Shown: positions 47,201-58,476, counted from the stretch's first letter. The stretch: DNA of 64,000 nucleotides from Dysidea avara (GCF_963678975.1 NC_089272.1:22767399-22831398); one strand, 5' to 3'. Numbers and translations are program-made. Notes: a model not told the origin generated them from the letters alone.

Positions 47201-48294
47201 ATTAGATACGTACATTTAATAGGCTTTTAATCAAGATAAAGATCATCATACTGCTACTAGGACAGCTCAAAACAAGAACGGCTCAGGTATCGTGCATGCT
47301 ATCTTGCACGTATGTAGTAAAGGATTTACATGATTCTGTATATAGGCAAGAGAAAGAGAAAACAACGTTGTGGAACATGTGGTGCGTGCTCTAAAGATGA
47401 CTGTGCAGAGTGTGTCAACTGCAAAGACATGGTGGTACTGGTAAAAAGAAGAAGTGTTGTGTGCAACGACAGTGTAAAAACATACAGACAAAGGGAGAAA
47501 AATCCAGGCCTCAGGTGCTTCATGTTTCTGATGTTGGATGTGTGGTAACAGTGTTCACAATTGTAGATCCCACCCAGTAGTGATACCACAGTTGCTCAAT
47601 GTCAGACAGTGTCAGTGGATGAGATGCAGCAGGTAATTTTGCACATCAGCAAATTTGCCTTCATGTGGTGTATCTGTGACAGGGGCTTCAGCAGATGTGT
47701 CCCAAGTACTTGGCACCACCTGGAGTTTCTATTCCTGCTAAGTATGTTCAAGTATTTCCAGAGTATCAGCAAATGGCTGTGACAGTCAATCAGTACAATC
47801 GTACAATACATTGTGTTGCCCCAGACGGTAATTGTTTGTTTAGAGCATTGGCTCATCAGGCTTTTGGTGATCAGATCTACCATGCTCAAATGCGTAAGGC
47901 ACTGGTCACACTGATCAGTGACAATTTGGAGATATACAAGCCCCTGTATATGGGAAGAAGAAATGGATTTGAGGAGCATGTTGACAGGATGTCTAAGGAT
48001 GGAATATGGGGTACACAGTTGGAAATACAAGCGGCGTCTGATTGTCTAGGTGTACCCGTGTATGAGTTAATGTACTGCTCTGCCACAAGTAGCCACAAAT
48101 GGATCACCTTTAAGCCGTGTCATGTGTTGATTACCCATGACGTGATACCACAGCCACATTTTCCATTTAAAGTACATCACATTGAACTGCTTCATAATGG
48201 ATATCACTATGACAGTATCACATCCAGTAATCATTGCAAGTTACAAGCACCCCATCTGAGTCGTGTAGAGGATCAACAAATAATATGCATTTAG
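44211..48294 (+). pseudogene. Mutator-like transposase with CXXC finger and OTU protease, frame-damaged
   Basis: I infer eight exons: 44211-44423, 44481-45810, 45922-46635, 46836-47171, 47223-47286, 47346-47514, 47567-47632, 47683-48294. All are GT-AG and phase-consistent, about 1,170 residues in total. Exon 2 carries the MULE DDE core: SMIDATYKSTKYDLPLFF (first Asp) and CFMTDYSEAEISAL (second Asp), followed by LCDFHREQAW. Exon 3 ends with a SWIM-like stretch in which key cysteines are replaced (STCKDW..., IPWKH). Exon 6 encodes a CXXC zinc finger (RCGTCGACSKDDCAECVNCKDM). The last exon is an OTU cysteine protease (DGNCLFRALAHQAF, WGTQLEIQAASDCLGVPVYEL, HNGYHYDSI). Two lesions break the frame: an extra A in the run at 44733-44736 and a frame change after CKDM near 47431, best explained by a loss of about 10 bases. 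Inverted repeats at 44079 and 49373 bound it. Confidence 0.8.
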
Positions 48295-48548
48295 GTGTAC
48301 TTGTTTTATTGTGGTGTTACCCACAAGCTGCCATTCATGATTGTTGTGTGGTTAATTACAGTGGTCATAGCAATGTGAAGTGGTTTGAACTTTGAATGCT
48401 GTATTATTCATGAAGTGGGTGGGAGGCTTTTTGGAGGACTACACTAAAAATAAGTTAATCCATATTTGCAAAAGTTCAAGTGGTAGCTATGGGCAAGTAG
48501 TATATTTAATGTGTGCTCTAATTGGACTTTTGGTTCTATTAGTAACAT

Positions 48549-48595
48549 CAAGAGTTCATAATATATATAAGGAACTCTTCCTTATATATATTATG
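48549..48595. repeat. Palindrome of the CAAGAGTTCATAAT family
   Basis: Starts CAAGAGTTCATAATATATAT and folds on itself through ATAAGGAACTCTTCCTTAT. An imperfect member of the same palindrome family as 32110. Confidence 0.75.
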
Positions 48596-48698
48596 CGCAC
48601 GGTTCATACGACTCGGAAGCTTTAGTGATGGGTAACATTTGGAACGAACGACTGATTATTGTTAATCCTTTCCTTTTGCTTTACTTGGTGGAGTGTCA

Positions 48699-49192
48699 AG
48701 GGGGTGTCACGTCGGCTTACGCTGTAGGTAGATCTGCGACCGCGGTCAAAGTCTTGACCGGGGATAATTTCACCTTGACCCTTGACTTGCAGCGTTTATC
48801 GTCTTTGACCTGTGACTTGAGCGTTTCTTGTCGAACTTTTTACCTCCACTTATTTCTCTATTTTCCTATACGCACCTGCGCTTGTAACCTAGTATAATAT
48901 TTTCTTAGTGCGTGCTACCAGCAGCTGTGAGAGAAAAATCATTATAATTACGGCGAAATGCCTGTTGGAGCTTTAAAACATCTTCTTGGAGATCCTTACT
49001 TCTTGTAAGTTACGTATAATTCCGTAAACTTGATAATAGCTACTTATAGTTTTCGATTGTGTGTTTCGAACCTTCTGTATCGTCTTGACCCTTGACCCAC
49101 TGTAAGAGCTATTTTGTGGCCTTGACCGTTGACTTAGAGTTTGACCGCGGTCGCAGATCTACCTACAGCAAGAGCCTGAGTGACACCCCCTT
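48699..49192. mobile_element. 494-bp inverted-repeat element with 8-bp target duplication
   Basis: Begins AGGGGGTGTCAC and ends GTGACACCCCCTT. Flanked by exact GAGTGTCA at 48691-48698 and 49193-49200. The inner parts of the arms share GTAGGTAGATCTGCGACCGC and its complement. The interior has TTGACC..GACCTTGACC repeats. A decayed relative of the right half lies at about 31040-31155 in RRP1 intron 1. It lies inside the Mutator-like element. hAT-like or related, by target length. Confidence 0.8.
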
Positions 49193-49372
49193 GAGTGTCA
49201 TGTAGTGTGGAAGGATTTGTGGGGAACCCTCAGCTGTCGTTATTGAAGAAATCTGATCTGGTTCAATTAGTAAACCATTATAAATTAGAAATTGCCACCG
49301 ACGCTCGGAAGGCAGATATTAAACCATAGATACTCCGCAAAACCATAGATCTTATGTATATAATATCTATGA

Positions 49373-49472
49373 CAAAACCAACAACGAGAAATAAAATCGC
49401 AGGCGCTATAGCACGATAAATATCCGAGTTTCCGTATACGGGGCATCAGATGATGTGAATAAATTGCATCCC
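49373..49472. repeat. Right terminal inverted repeat of the Mutator-like element
   Basis: Reverse complement of 44079-44180. Outward to 49560 it continues into several copies of a palindromic word, TACCATACGCGTATGGTA, and variants. Confidence 0.85.
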
Positions 49473-49560
49473 CATACCATACGCGTACGGTACGATTTTC
49501 CGTACCATACGCGTACGGTATAGACATACGCGTATGGTACGTACCATATGCGTATTATGC

Positions 49561-52479
49561 CTTTTCTCAGTATCTTCTAGCCTTGCCATCACCTAGCTAC
49601 AATGGGCTGTCTTTACAAGTATTTCTAGCTGAGCAAACTTAGAACACAACACAATAATCTGCTTACTACTGAGCTGTAACTATAAATTTATTCATCAGCA
49701 CACACATGCATTTTATCCTAGCTTGCCATGCCCATGCAATACTCACTATAGTCCTATACTAATGTACCTAAATCTTATGTACATGATCTCACTCTGTCTG
49801 CAGAACTTCACATAAATGGTACTGTGCATGTATACTACTTTATACATTAGCTATCAGAAGCATGCAGATGGTCTTATATAATATACTCAATTATAAGTTT
49901 GGATAACTGACAATTTACAACAGAATTGGGTAAATAAGCAAGGAGAGCAATTACAACATGTATGGTAGGTAGCTAGTAAGTTCTAACTGAATTATACATA
50001 ATTATACTGCTTGTGCAAAGCTAATAACTGGAAAAATGAACTTCGTAAGTGTCATCAGTTGTGCAACATGGCTCCTCACTGTATTTGCATTTTTATATAC
50101 TATATGTACACTCTTCTTCTTTTGAGGATCCAATTTCTTGTTTACTTACTTTTCTTGTTTATATATAGCAAAAAGATATAACTGTAGAGAAAGTAATGTT
50201 TTTAGTTTGCAAATCTGCATGGCTGTAGCTTATAGCAATATTAGACATGCTATACTATAAGACCGATGTATACCTCCCTCAATGTTATTGTATCAGCATT
50301 CTCCAGGTCTTCCTCTGTTTGAGCAATCATTATACATTGTACTTCTCGAGCTCATCTGATTAAAATTGTCTGCTCAACTGTGACACACCTTTAGTGCCAC
50401 CAGGCATAAATATCCATTTTTAAGTGGAAGCTAGTGTACTAACAAATTAAAGGTAAACAATAGATTATATGTAGCAACAATAGAATAAAATATTTAATAA
50501 AATAATATATATATGCCTGAAAAAATTGGCTCCATTTGCCAATGGATGCAAATCATTTAATATGGTTGCTATGTTGTAACCAATCAGAATGTAGTATATA
50601 GATAATTATATCAAAATCTTATGTTTATATTTAGCTACAATGCTACCTCTACTGGCTTAGCGTTTATATCACTATGCATTCCAGTTATATTCATTGAAAA
50701 ATCGTGAATATCAATATGCTGGCACAATTCTACAGCCTAAAAGAAATCAATGTCTTTTGCCCTAAATAATGCTTTAGAAGATCAAACTTCAATTTCAGTT
50801 TCTGAGTAAGACAAGGAGCATACTGCTCTTGTTTTATGTTGAAGGGATAATTGGGCACCTTTAAACCCAAACACATGCATTTTTACAAAGTATATACAAG
50901 TATAGAGAAACCCCTAGTAGAGTTTTGGGTAATATCGCTCTATATAGCTTTTAATTATTGTACTAATCTTTGACTATCTTCAGGAGTATTTGTAAACACA
51001 TAAATATTATGTATGGGTATTGTTCTAATTGTAGGGAAGTGTAGGCAGACCATTTATAGGCAAAACAGACTACTGTATATAATATTATTAATCAATAACT
51101 GAAAGTACACAATAACAACTAACTCTTACAACGACAGTACACAATATTAATGTTACAGGTATGCATAAATTACATTATATTACATCATGTCACATCATTA
51201 CATTACATCATTAACTCTATTATAGATATGAAGGAGGATTAGCATTTGTAATAATGGCCTATAGTTTTTGAATTTTCATTGTATCAACAATGGATCATGA
51301 ATCCAATAAGAAGCAATATATGTGTAGCAATTGCAGCCACAATGTACTGTGTGGAAGAAAAAACAAAAATTAAAATTTACCATATGTTGTCAGTGTGTGC
51401 AGTTGCTATGCAACAACTAGATAATTTGTGACCAGATTTGCAAAAAGGTACCTTTTTCACAGACAAAATTTGACCCATGCATATTTTGAAATTTGGGGTT
51501 TCGTAAGTTTTAGAACATATACCTTATAATTGCCTGCATGCAATTATCCATGAGTGTACAACTGTACAGTAGCTACTAGCATCTATCTGCATTTTGATAC
51601 TAAGAGCAAGTTTATCAGTGTAAGGAGTCAAGTGTTACACCATTTTGTTTGCTGGTATGTAAAATGTGTGGAAAAAGTACCTTTTCACAAATCTGGTCAT
51701 TTTAACTCAACTATTCTAAAGAACATATACATGCAGTATACCAGCTTGTGTACTTTCAAATCGATTACACTGTGGATAAATGAAGTCATTTATTATAAAA
51801 ATGCAAGATGGAAATCCATGACAAATAAGGCAGTAGACAGCGGGACGAGGCAATAAATCAATATGTACAAAAGTCAGAAGACATCAAGAAAATAATCCAC
51901 AGGTGCTTATACATGCATAAACCATCATAATTATATGAGTGATGGCTCTATTGCATGTATTTTGTGGAACTGTCAGATACTTTGATGAAATGAAATGTTA
52001 AACAGACGAGATACATTGTTATAGCTAGATATACACCAATGACTACGTATAAATTAAGACATATTATATTTAATCCCCTTCCTTTGATTTATACTTTTTC
52101 AGACTTATACTGTATGCAGCTAGGTGTTATCATGTTTTTCGTAAAGCTTCCAACCCAGATGATTGACCTTTATTAGTTTTGACAATGTAGAATTTCATCA
52201 GATCCTACCAGATCAGCAGGACTTAACGCAATTCAAGACTGGATCTGCCAACAGTGTGATGAATTCATGATTGTTTTTATCATATATTGTCCTAAATCAA
52301 GATGTCAGTTTCATCACTTATATATAGTCATGCGAGATATCATGTTATTCTTTTATTTTAAGGAATGCTTTATTTTAAATAGGTTTGCATCATGCAGTAA
52401 AGTAAATTATATCTTAATCGCAGTAAAGCTAAATTGATCTTAGCTCTAGAGAATAGAATAGCTATAATCAGATCAACTT
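49561..52479. other. AT-rich stretch, no gene seen
   Basis: Very AT-rich with only short chance frames. I see no domain, splice-compatible exon set or boundable repeat. Confidence 0.5.
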
Positions 52480-52614
52480 ACCCTGCCATTCACTAGAATT
52501 GACACATATAAATTCAGCTTTTTTCCTTCCACTGCTATATGGAACAACTTGCAACCAGAGACTTTTGAAGCTTCATCTATCACCGTGTTTAACAACCTTA
52601 TAAATGAACTGTAA
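52480..52614 (+). pseudogene. 3' end of a non-LTR retrotransposon ORF
   Basis: A 44-residue frame plus stop reads TRIDTYKFSFFPSTAIWNNL and continues to FNNLINEL. This is the standard extreme C-terminus of CR1/L2-type reverse transcriptase ORFs, comparable with YRFSFFINSPFFWNSVPS at about 19700. Everything 5' of it is missing. Confidence 0.65.
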
Positions 52615-52884
52615 AATTGTAATTAGTTAGCTGTAGCTATATATTTTGATTTGTATATTGCATTTATACTCGCTGTGCGAGGTCTTGCAATTATATAATA
52701 ATAATAAAATATATGATTGCTCTATTAGAGTATCTCGATCTTCACTGAACAGAAAGACTAGCTCCTCCCCCCTCCCTGGCTTCCCCGAACAGAAATGAAA
52801 GCAGAGTGCCATCAGGCGTAGTCAATAGGTACGGCAGTGCAAAAACCTTCTGCTTGATATTATACGCATACCAGCTAGGTTAGC

Positions 52885-53004
52885 TATACTCAGATGGTAC
52901 GATTTTCCGTACCATATATATACGCGTATGGTTGTACCGTACGCGTATACGCATATGGTACCATACGCGAATGGTACAAAATACGCATATGGTATAGAAC
53001 ATTA
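52885..53004. repeat. Solo end sequence related to the Mutator-like element
   Basis: On the minus strand it starts TGTTAATGTTCTATACCATA and contains ATGCGTATTTTGTACC, the same words as at 44019-44075. It then has copies of the ACGCGTATGGTAC word and GTACGGAAAATCGTACC, as at 49480-49540. It is an extra, inverted element end 3.4 kb beyond the right repeat. Confidence 0.7.
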
Positions 53005-54099
53005 ACAGTAGATTGAGGACATCGTTCGTAATTCTAAGCGACCATATGCACCACAAATTGTCAATCACACTATACAGTGAACGGATATACGGTTTAGAGA
53101 TAGTACAACTGGATTCCAAGCCCATTACCTGCGTCGTGTCAACTTGAATGCGAAATCAACACAACCAGCAGCCCGGAGAAGCCTGCAGCAAGGATCCGCT
53201 GGACCACATTGCTAAAGTATGCTGTTTGAGTGTTCAGATAAGGGCTGGTACAGATTTCCAGGCAGTAGATCAAACGTCGCATCTTTGAAAGCGTTGTAAG
53301 ACAACTGCAAGGTCCGGAGCAGCATAACACAATTCTGCTGCTAAAAAAAATCGCTGCCATAAACAAAGTAACCAGCCAAACAGAACGCTATCAGCCTCTG
53401 CTGGGCCACGGCACTCAGTGGAGTGCAGCAATTCCCATAGCAATGCCAGGTACGCCTACTTTTACCGGTGTCCGGAAACCCCAGCCACATAAATTTTTAG
53501 CATTTTCTCAAATTGCAAGTTTAGACCGTTCTTTCTCCTAGCACCCTATACTTTACCACTTACAATTTATACCACTGATAGCCTAGTTCATTGGCTACAA
53601 TTCGGCATCAAGCATGTTAGAATCCGTTCTTCTCTCAAGGAGAAATAAACGATTTTCTAATACATGTACAAACTTTGTCCGGAAACGCCCGCCCCTACCT
53701 TAGTCTATGTAACAGCATACACAATTTTCCTCCTGAACCAATTGCACTTTAATATTCAGTATTAAGTATAAGTCCAATATTTACTACCAAGGGATTTGGG
53801 AAGAGACCACCTGTCCGTATCGTCGCTAAAACTTTTCGCGAAAATTAATTATGATCCTGCATGGCTATGCAGTAGCTATAGCTAGCCTTGTTGTAAGCTA
53901 ATGGAGCATGTTTTGTACTCAGTGACACTTCAATAACGAATCACCTTATACTCAATGCCAATCCTGAGTGATCAGCAGTATGGAAGGACATTAATGTGAA
54001 ATGCAGCTAATTGTGTGTAGCTAGTAGAGGATGTTCAGAGAGCACTTGACCATAGACTTGACCAACAAAAACAGGTAGCTATATAGACCTTAATTATTA

Positions 54100-54500
54100 A
54101 GGCTTGACTTCCAAAAAGCGTTTAACACAGTTCCTCATCAAAGATTACTATATAAACTAAAGATTTATGGTATTGGTGGCCAATTGCAGGTGCTTGAAGA
54201 TATCACTCTGGTTAACAAACAGATTACAACGTGTTATACTGTTGATGGCACTGCATCTAAGTAAGTGGGAGTCTGGAGTTCCTCAGTCCTCTGCTTACAT
54301 GAATGGCATTGGATTTGGTGTTTCTTCAACATTGAGATTGTTTGCAGATGACTGTATTCTGTACTGTGTGACTGATTCCCCAAGAGGTACCAAGATATTA
54401 CAGCAAGGCCTTAATCTAATTATAGAATGGTGCAAACGCTGACAAAGGAGATTGAATGTAGACAAATGCACTTTTTGTGCTAGCTATACTGGGTTCCAAT
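54100..54500 (+). pseudogene. Reverse transcriptase fragment (non-LTR)
   Basis: Plus-strand frames read LDFQKAFNTVPHQRLLYKLK (about 54105-54165). After breaks follow WESGVPQSSAY and the catalytic LRLFADDCILY (about 54330-54365), then a stop in the IIEWCKR.QRRLNVDKC region. An internal deletion removed part of the palm. Another LINE relic, different from the one at 19430. Confidence 0.8.
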
Positions 54501-55159
54501 ACTGATGTACTGACATGGTTAATAAATTAGGCAGCATTGGCATTATGCTTTTGTTACGAAGATAGATGGATGACCTTTTATTACCTTCCATTTACAGCAT
54601 CAGCACAACTCTCGACTGTATAGAGCTATGGGCCTGGGGCCAACTGAATTTTTAAAGAAAGTTAAAGGTCTCTAAAATTCAATTCTACCATCAAAACATG
54701 TTAGCCAGAGGATGGTCACGAAATTGAGGTTTATGACCCTTGATCATAGGCCCAGAAAAAGAATGTGAAAATGTGTAGATTTCCAGTGGACCACCATTAT
54801 TGACTGATCAATACTGTGTATAGCATTTAGAGTAGAGATACACATGAAAATTTAATCAGTCTTCACTGCAAAAAAATGAAGTGTGCTTTGCACACAAAAA
54901 TGGGGCACATTTTGGTTAAAATTGAACAATAAATATTAATATTGAATATCAAATAGCTATCAAATAGTAAATATCAAATAACAAATTGTTCAACATCACA
55001 TATTAAATGTAGTACAAAATCAAACATATATTATTTTTGAAACAAATGGCCTACCATACGGTGTCACAGGGCACACGTTATCTTTTAGAGTGTTAATAAT
55101 AGATAGCTACCAGTAGTACAAAAATCCCAGGAAATGGGTTTAATAAAATTTCACTTATG
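54501..55159. other. AT-rich, no gene seen
   Basis: No coding or repeat structure that I can bound. Confidence 0.45.
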
Positions 55160-55260
55160 TGATTCTGCCATTATGACATCTTGCCGTGTTCCCAGCATTC
55201 CTTACTGACATTCTTTGATAATTCACATGACTGTACTAATACATTGTTCTCCAATATAAC
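55160..55260 (-). pseudogene. Decayed fragment of the fucosyltransferase-like gene
   Basis: About 100 bp match the C-terminal coding region of the genes at 42226 and 56491 (42330-42440 and 56600-56705), with substitutions and small deletions. Shared stretches include GATTCTGCCATTATGA and ACATTGTTCTCCAATATAAC. It lies 1.2 kb beyond the 3' end of copy 3. Confidence 0.8.
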
Positions 55261-55729
55261 ACCACAATATAACAGTGTATAATACAGACAGTGTATATAC
55301 CTTCACATATACATGTGGTAACCAGAGTAGCTATCCTGTGTTTACCAATGTGTATACCATGTATCCTTTTAGAAAAAAGATGCTATGTTCATTGGTTTGG
55401 TGTCTCCAGTGCACTGGCACTCAGCTCTGTTCATATCAATGCAGCACTGCAATAGATATACGCGTATACCTGTATACCCTGGATACATGGAAGTACTCAA
55501 GGACACTTGGTCCTATATCATGCCACTACTGATCCAGTCACCATGAAAAATATGGACAAGTCGTGCATTCCAACTGTCAGACTTGAAAGTGAATTGGCCA
55601 TCAAGCTCACTTTCACCTATTTTCAGCACGTTACAGTGTTACAAATGAAGAGCAGTATAAGAAGCGCCTCTACAATCAATCCAGTCATAATGTACATATA
55701 AAATGGATGATTCCCGTTTACAAATGTAG

Positions 55730-56400
55730 GGAAGCCATGCATTGCACTACCACAAGTTGACATCTTGGGCTAAAAGTAATGGGACATAAAGGAGGACAAA
55801 GGTAAGTCCATGATGCGTGCATTGTACATACTGTGGTATGCCAAAAGGCACATCTTGGGATAAAGCAACGTTGAACAGTGAAAAAATCAAGCCTGTAGCT
55901 TTAGTTGTTATCTTGCCTGAAGAAATCAGTTTGGATACGATTTTTGTAAAATTTCATATTGGAAACATTTCACTTCACAAAAAGATATGTTTCCATTATG
56001 TTTCTGTAATGAAAATTTTCAGAAAATGTATAAGTTCATCACAAAATTGTCATAATTCATGCACATTTCCTGAAAGGAATTAGGCACATACGTGTATATA
56101 ATTACCGAAAAATTTATTAATTGTTACAATTCCTTACAAATTTCCTTTAATTCAGGAATTACGCACATTCGGGTATTTCTGACTCAAGGAATTGTCATAA
56201 TTCATTATGCACGAAATGTCAGGAAACATAATTTTTTGCGCAGTAATTTAGGGTTGTACTGGAGGCACTCTTGGACTTGGTATTACCTAACCAATACTCC
56301 CAAGACACCAGGATAGTATTATGAAGCTGGTTTTTGGGTGATATTTTGGCCAGACCTCCAATCAATATACAGTACTACCATGCTGTATGATATGAACCAT
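55730..56400. repeat. Copy of the 7.0-7.6 kb dispersed repeat
   Basis: Colinear with 7020-7600: GGGAAGCCAT, GGGACA.AAAGGAGGACA, TATGCCAAAAGGCAC and CTGGTTTTTGGGTGATATTTT occur in the same order. It lacks the (CAGT)n tract. Confidence 0.65.
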
Positions 56401-56490
56401 CAATTCATACTATACAATACTAGCAACACACATATACGTTCCCTGTATTAAATGAACAAAACTATTAGCCACAAATAAAATGGTATATAA

Positions 56491-57876
56491 TTAAGATTTA
56501 CATTTACTTGTGGCAGTCATCTTTTTAGTACGGAACCGTGTTATTTCACACATGGCAACAGAGATCAGTGAGAATGACGATGGTCGCATTACTAGAAAAT
56601 GTGATTCTGCCATTATGATAATATCTTGCCACGTTCCCAGCATTCCTTCCTTACTAATGTTCTTTGATTTATCAACATGTACTAGTACATTATTCTCCAA
56701 TATAACTACACGAGAATATTCTTTAGACACTGTTCGTTTTATTTCAGAAGAATCCGATACAACAACAACTGGGCCATCAGGTCCTATATACTTGTCAGCT
56801 TGTTTAATGGCACACTCCACACTAAACCTGGCATCAGATAATGAGTTTTGAACACGAGGTGCATTTTCTTTAATATCACTACCACTGAATTGTCCTGTTC
56901 TTAAATGCAAAGCAATGTATTTCTTACCATGCAGATTTAAACTGTTCCGCACCTCATTGGCAAACACCTGTAGCTCCCTGGTGAACTTGAACAGGAACTT
57001 ATAAGATAGTGATTCCACTATGGGATAGTTGCGTACATCAAACATGTTAGTGACATTAAATGTACTTAATTTTGGGTTGTGTAGGTTATCTATTATTCTA
57101 CAAAGTATGGGTACTAATTTTTCAACTGGGTTATAGTGTACTTGTACATGTGAAGTAGTTCCAACCAGTGAGTCAATAAAATCATCAATTAAGTATTTGT
57201 ATCTCTCGTCTACTAAATGAAGTCTTTTAATGAGGCCAAGATCTTTAAAAGATTCAGTCAATTTTAAGGAGTAGTCGCGATATTGCCAGTCAACTTTATT
57301 TGGTAATAAATACACATTTTCAGCTGAGGGGTGATCCCATCTAAATAACAATACTCGGTTAGTAAGGATTGCAAATGTCAGGGTTGCCATAAAGCCTCGG
57401 AATCGAGTACCTAGTCCCCCACATTCATAAGTCTCAGCACAGTACCAAGTTAGTGTTCGGACATTGTTTAACTGTCCATTTTGTAATAGCCGTATCCCTT
57501 CATTATGAAATAAAGCATACTCTGGCAAAAGAGCATTAAATGTATTCACAACTTTCTGATCTTTCACATCATACTTAGATTCTTCACAATTCAGGTCACC
57601 ACCAGGCAAGGGTTCCAGGTTACTTGGGGACGGTACAAAATGTTTACCATCAGATTTATCAGAAGACAACAGTTTCTGCTGATCAACTGGTAGTAAGCCG
57701 AGGATCTGTTTTAATCTCTCTTGTGATCTATTAGCTCTGCCAATTAGTCCTTGTGTACGGGCATGTGTCAGTACCCCACTGGTGATCATGTACCTGCAGT
57801 ACCAGTAAAGTGTTGCCAGCACCACAACTAACAGTGTCAACTGACCAGCTAGCGTTAACACTCGGAGAATATTCAT
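56491..57876 (-). CDS. Fucosyltransferase-like type II membrane glycosyltransferase, copy 3
   Basis: Intronless, 461 residues, ATG at 57876. The layout is the same as copy 2: anchor at about residues 6-29, charged stem, CGGLGTRFRGF near residue 152, LHLRTGQFSG near residue 322, VVVVSDSSE, and MAESHFLVMRPSSF near the end. All motifs expected for GDP-fucose binding in this fold are intact, so it should be functional if the assignment is right. The duplication shared with copy 2 covers the gene, about 80 bp downstream and at least 100-300 bp upstream. Confidence 0.72.
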   Translation of the reverse strand: MNILRVLTLAGQLTLLVVVLATLYWYCRYMITSGVLTHARTQGLIGRANRSQERLKQILGLLPVDQQKLLSSDKSDGKHFVPSPSNLEPLPGGDLNCEESKYDVKDQKVVNTFNALLPEYALFHNEGIRLLQNGQLNNVRTLTWYCAETYECGGLGTRFRGFMATLTFAILTNRVLLFRWDHPSAENVYLLPNKVDWQYRDYSLKLTESFKDLGLIKRLHLVDERYKYLIDDFIDSLVGTTSHVQVHYNPVEKLVPILCRIIDNLHNPKLSTFNVTNMFDVRNYPIVESLSYKFLFKFTRELQVFANEVRNSLNLHGKKYIALHLRTGQFSGSDIKENAPRVQNSLSDARFSVECAIKQADKYIGPDGPVVVVSDSSEIKRTVSKEYSRVVILENNVLVHVDKSKNISKEGMLGTWQDIIIMAESHFLVMRPSSFSLISVAMCEITRFRTKKMTATSKCKS

Positions 57877-58300
57877 TGTCTTGACTAAACAATGGACAGG
57901 GTTACGTCCTATAAAAATAGTAATCGTCTTGTGTATAAGACATTGTAATATCGAGAGAAATATTATCAGTAAAATGCAGCCTTGAATGCAGCACTGAACA
58001 GGTACGAATCACTCAGCTTGGGCTCTCTCGATAATCTATGGCTTGGGGTCGGGACTTGGGGTTCACTAGTATATCCGAGAGTATATCTAGTCTTGATAAC
58101 AGCGTACGTAAATTTCCTCCTGATCAACCGATTACACTTTAATCAAGGTTCTATTTCTAAGAGCTTAGGAAAGAGATTCACCTGCTTGTCCACCTGTCCT
58201 CAGTCTGTGTTCGCGTCGAGGTCAGTGAATGGTCGTACGAATTTATATGAAGCTTTCCGCAAAATTATGAATCTTGCGCACGTGACCCAAACGTGAGGGC
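57877..58300. other. Upstream region shared with glycosyltransferase copy 2
   Basis: The first about 130 bp resemble 43636-43770 (AAACAATGGACAGGG, CGTCTTGTGTAT, GTACGAATC). The part at 58085-58200 resembles 53702-53830. This is the uninterrupted version of the sequence split by the insertion at 43800. Confidence 0.6.
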
Positions 58301-58476
58301 TGGGAACTTCTGCTTACACTTGAAGGTGAGACTTTTAATGAGTATAGAGCTAGTGTAGATATCTCTACTATTATGATGCTTATGCAGCCAACGTAGTCGT
58401 CTGGGGCCGGATTCTGCATGGTCTGGGGAGTCAGTTCTCTCAGCAACTGAGTAGCTATGTAGCTATTGCCAAGGCC

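Larger units (their letters stand above)
43800..53701. mobile_element. About 9.9-kb inserted DNA upstream of glycosyltransferase copy 2
   Basis: Sequence upstream of copy 3 (58080-58200) matches 53702-53830 (for example AATTTCCTCCTGA and CACTTTAAT), and not 43800 onward. Copy 2's upstream region therefore resumes at 53702. The junctions carry GGTAAGTAAGGGGGTTTCC (left) and its imperfect complement ending GCCCCTACCTTA (right), with GTTTCCGGACA in both. The word TAGTCTA occurs just outside both ends (43778 area and 53702), consistent with target duplication. The insertion includes the Mutator-like gene at 44211-48294 and other repeats, so it is probably composite. Confidence 0.55.

Noticed and set aside
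47602-48030. 142-codon frame on the minus strand
   Set aside because: It is the antisense shadow of the OTU-domain exon.
53139-53366. 75-codon minus-strand frame in a locally GC-richer stretch
   Set aside because: No recognisable domain, no splice partners and no paralogue. It may be a relic inside the insertion but I cannot support a gene.
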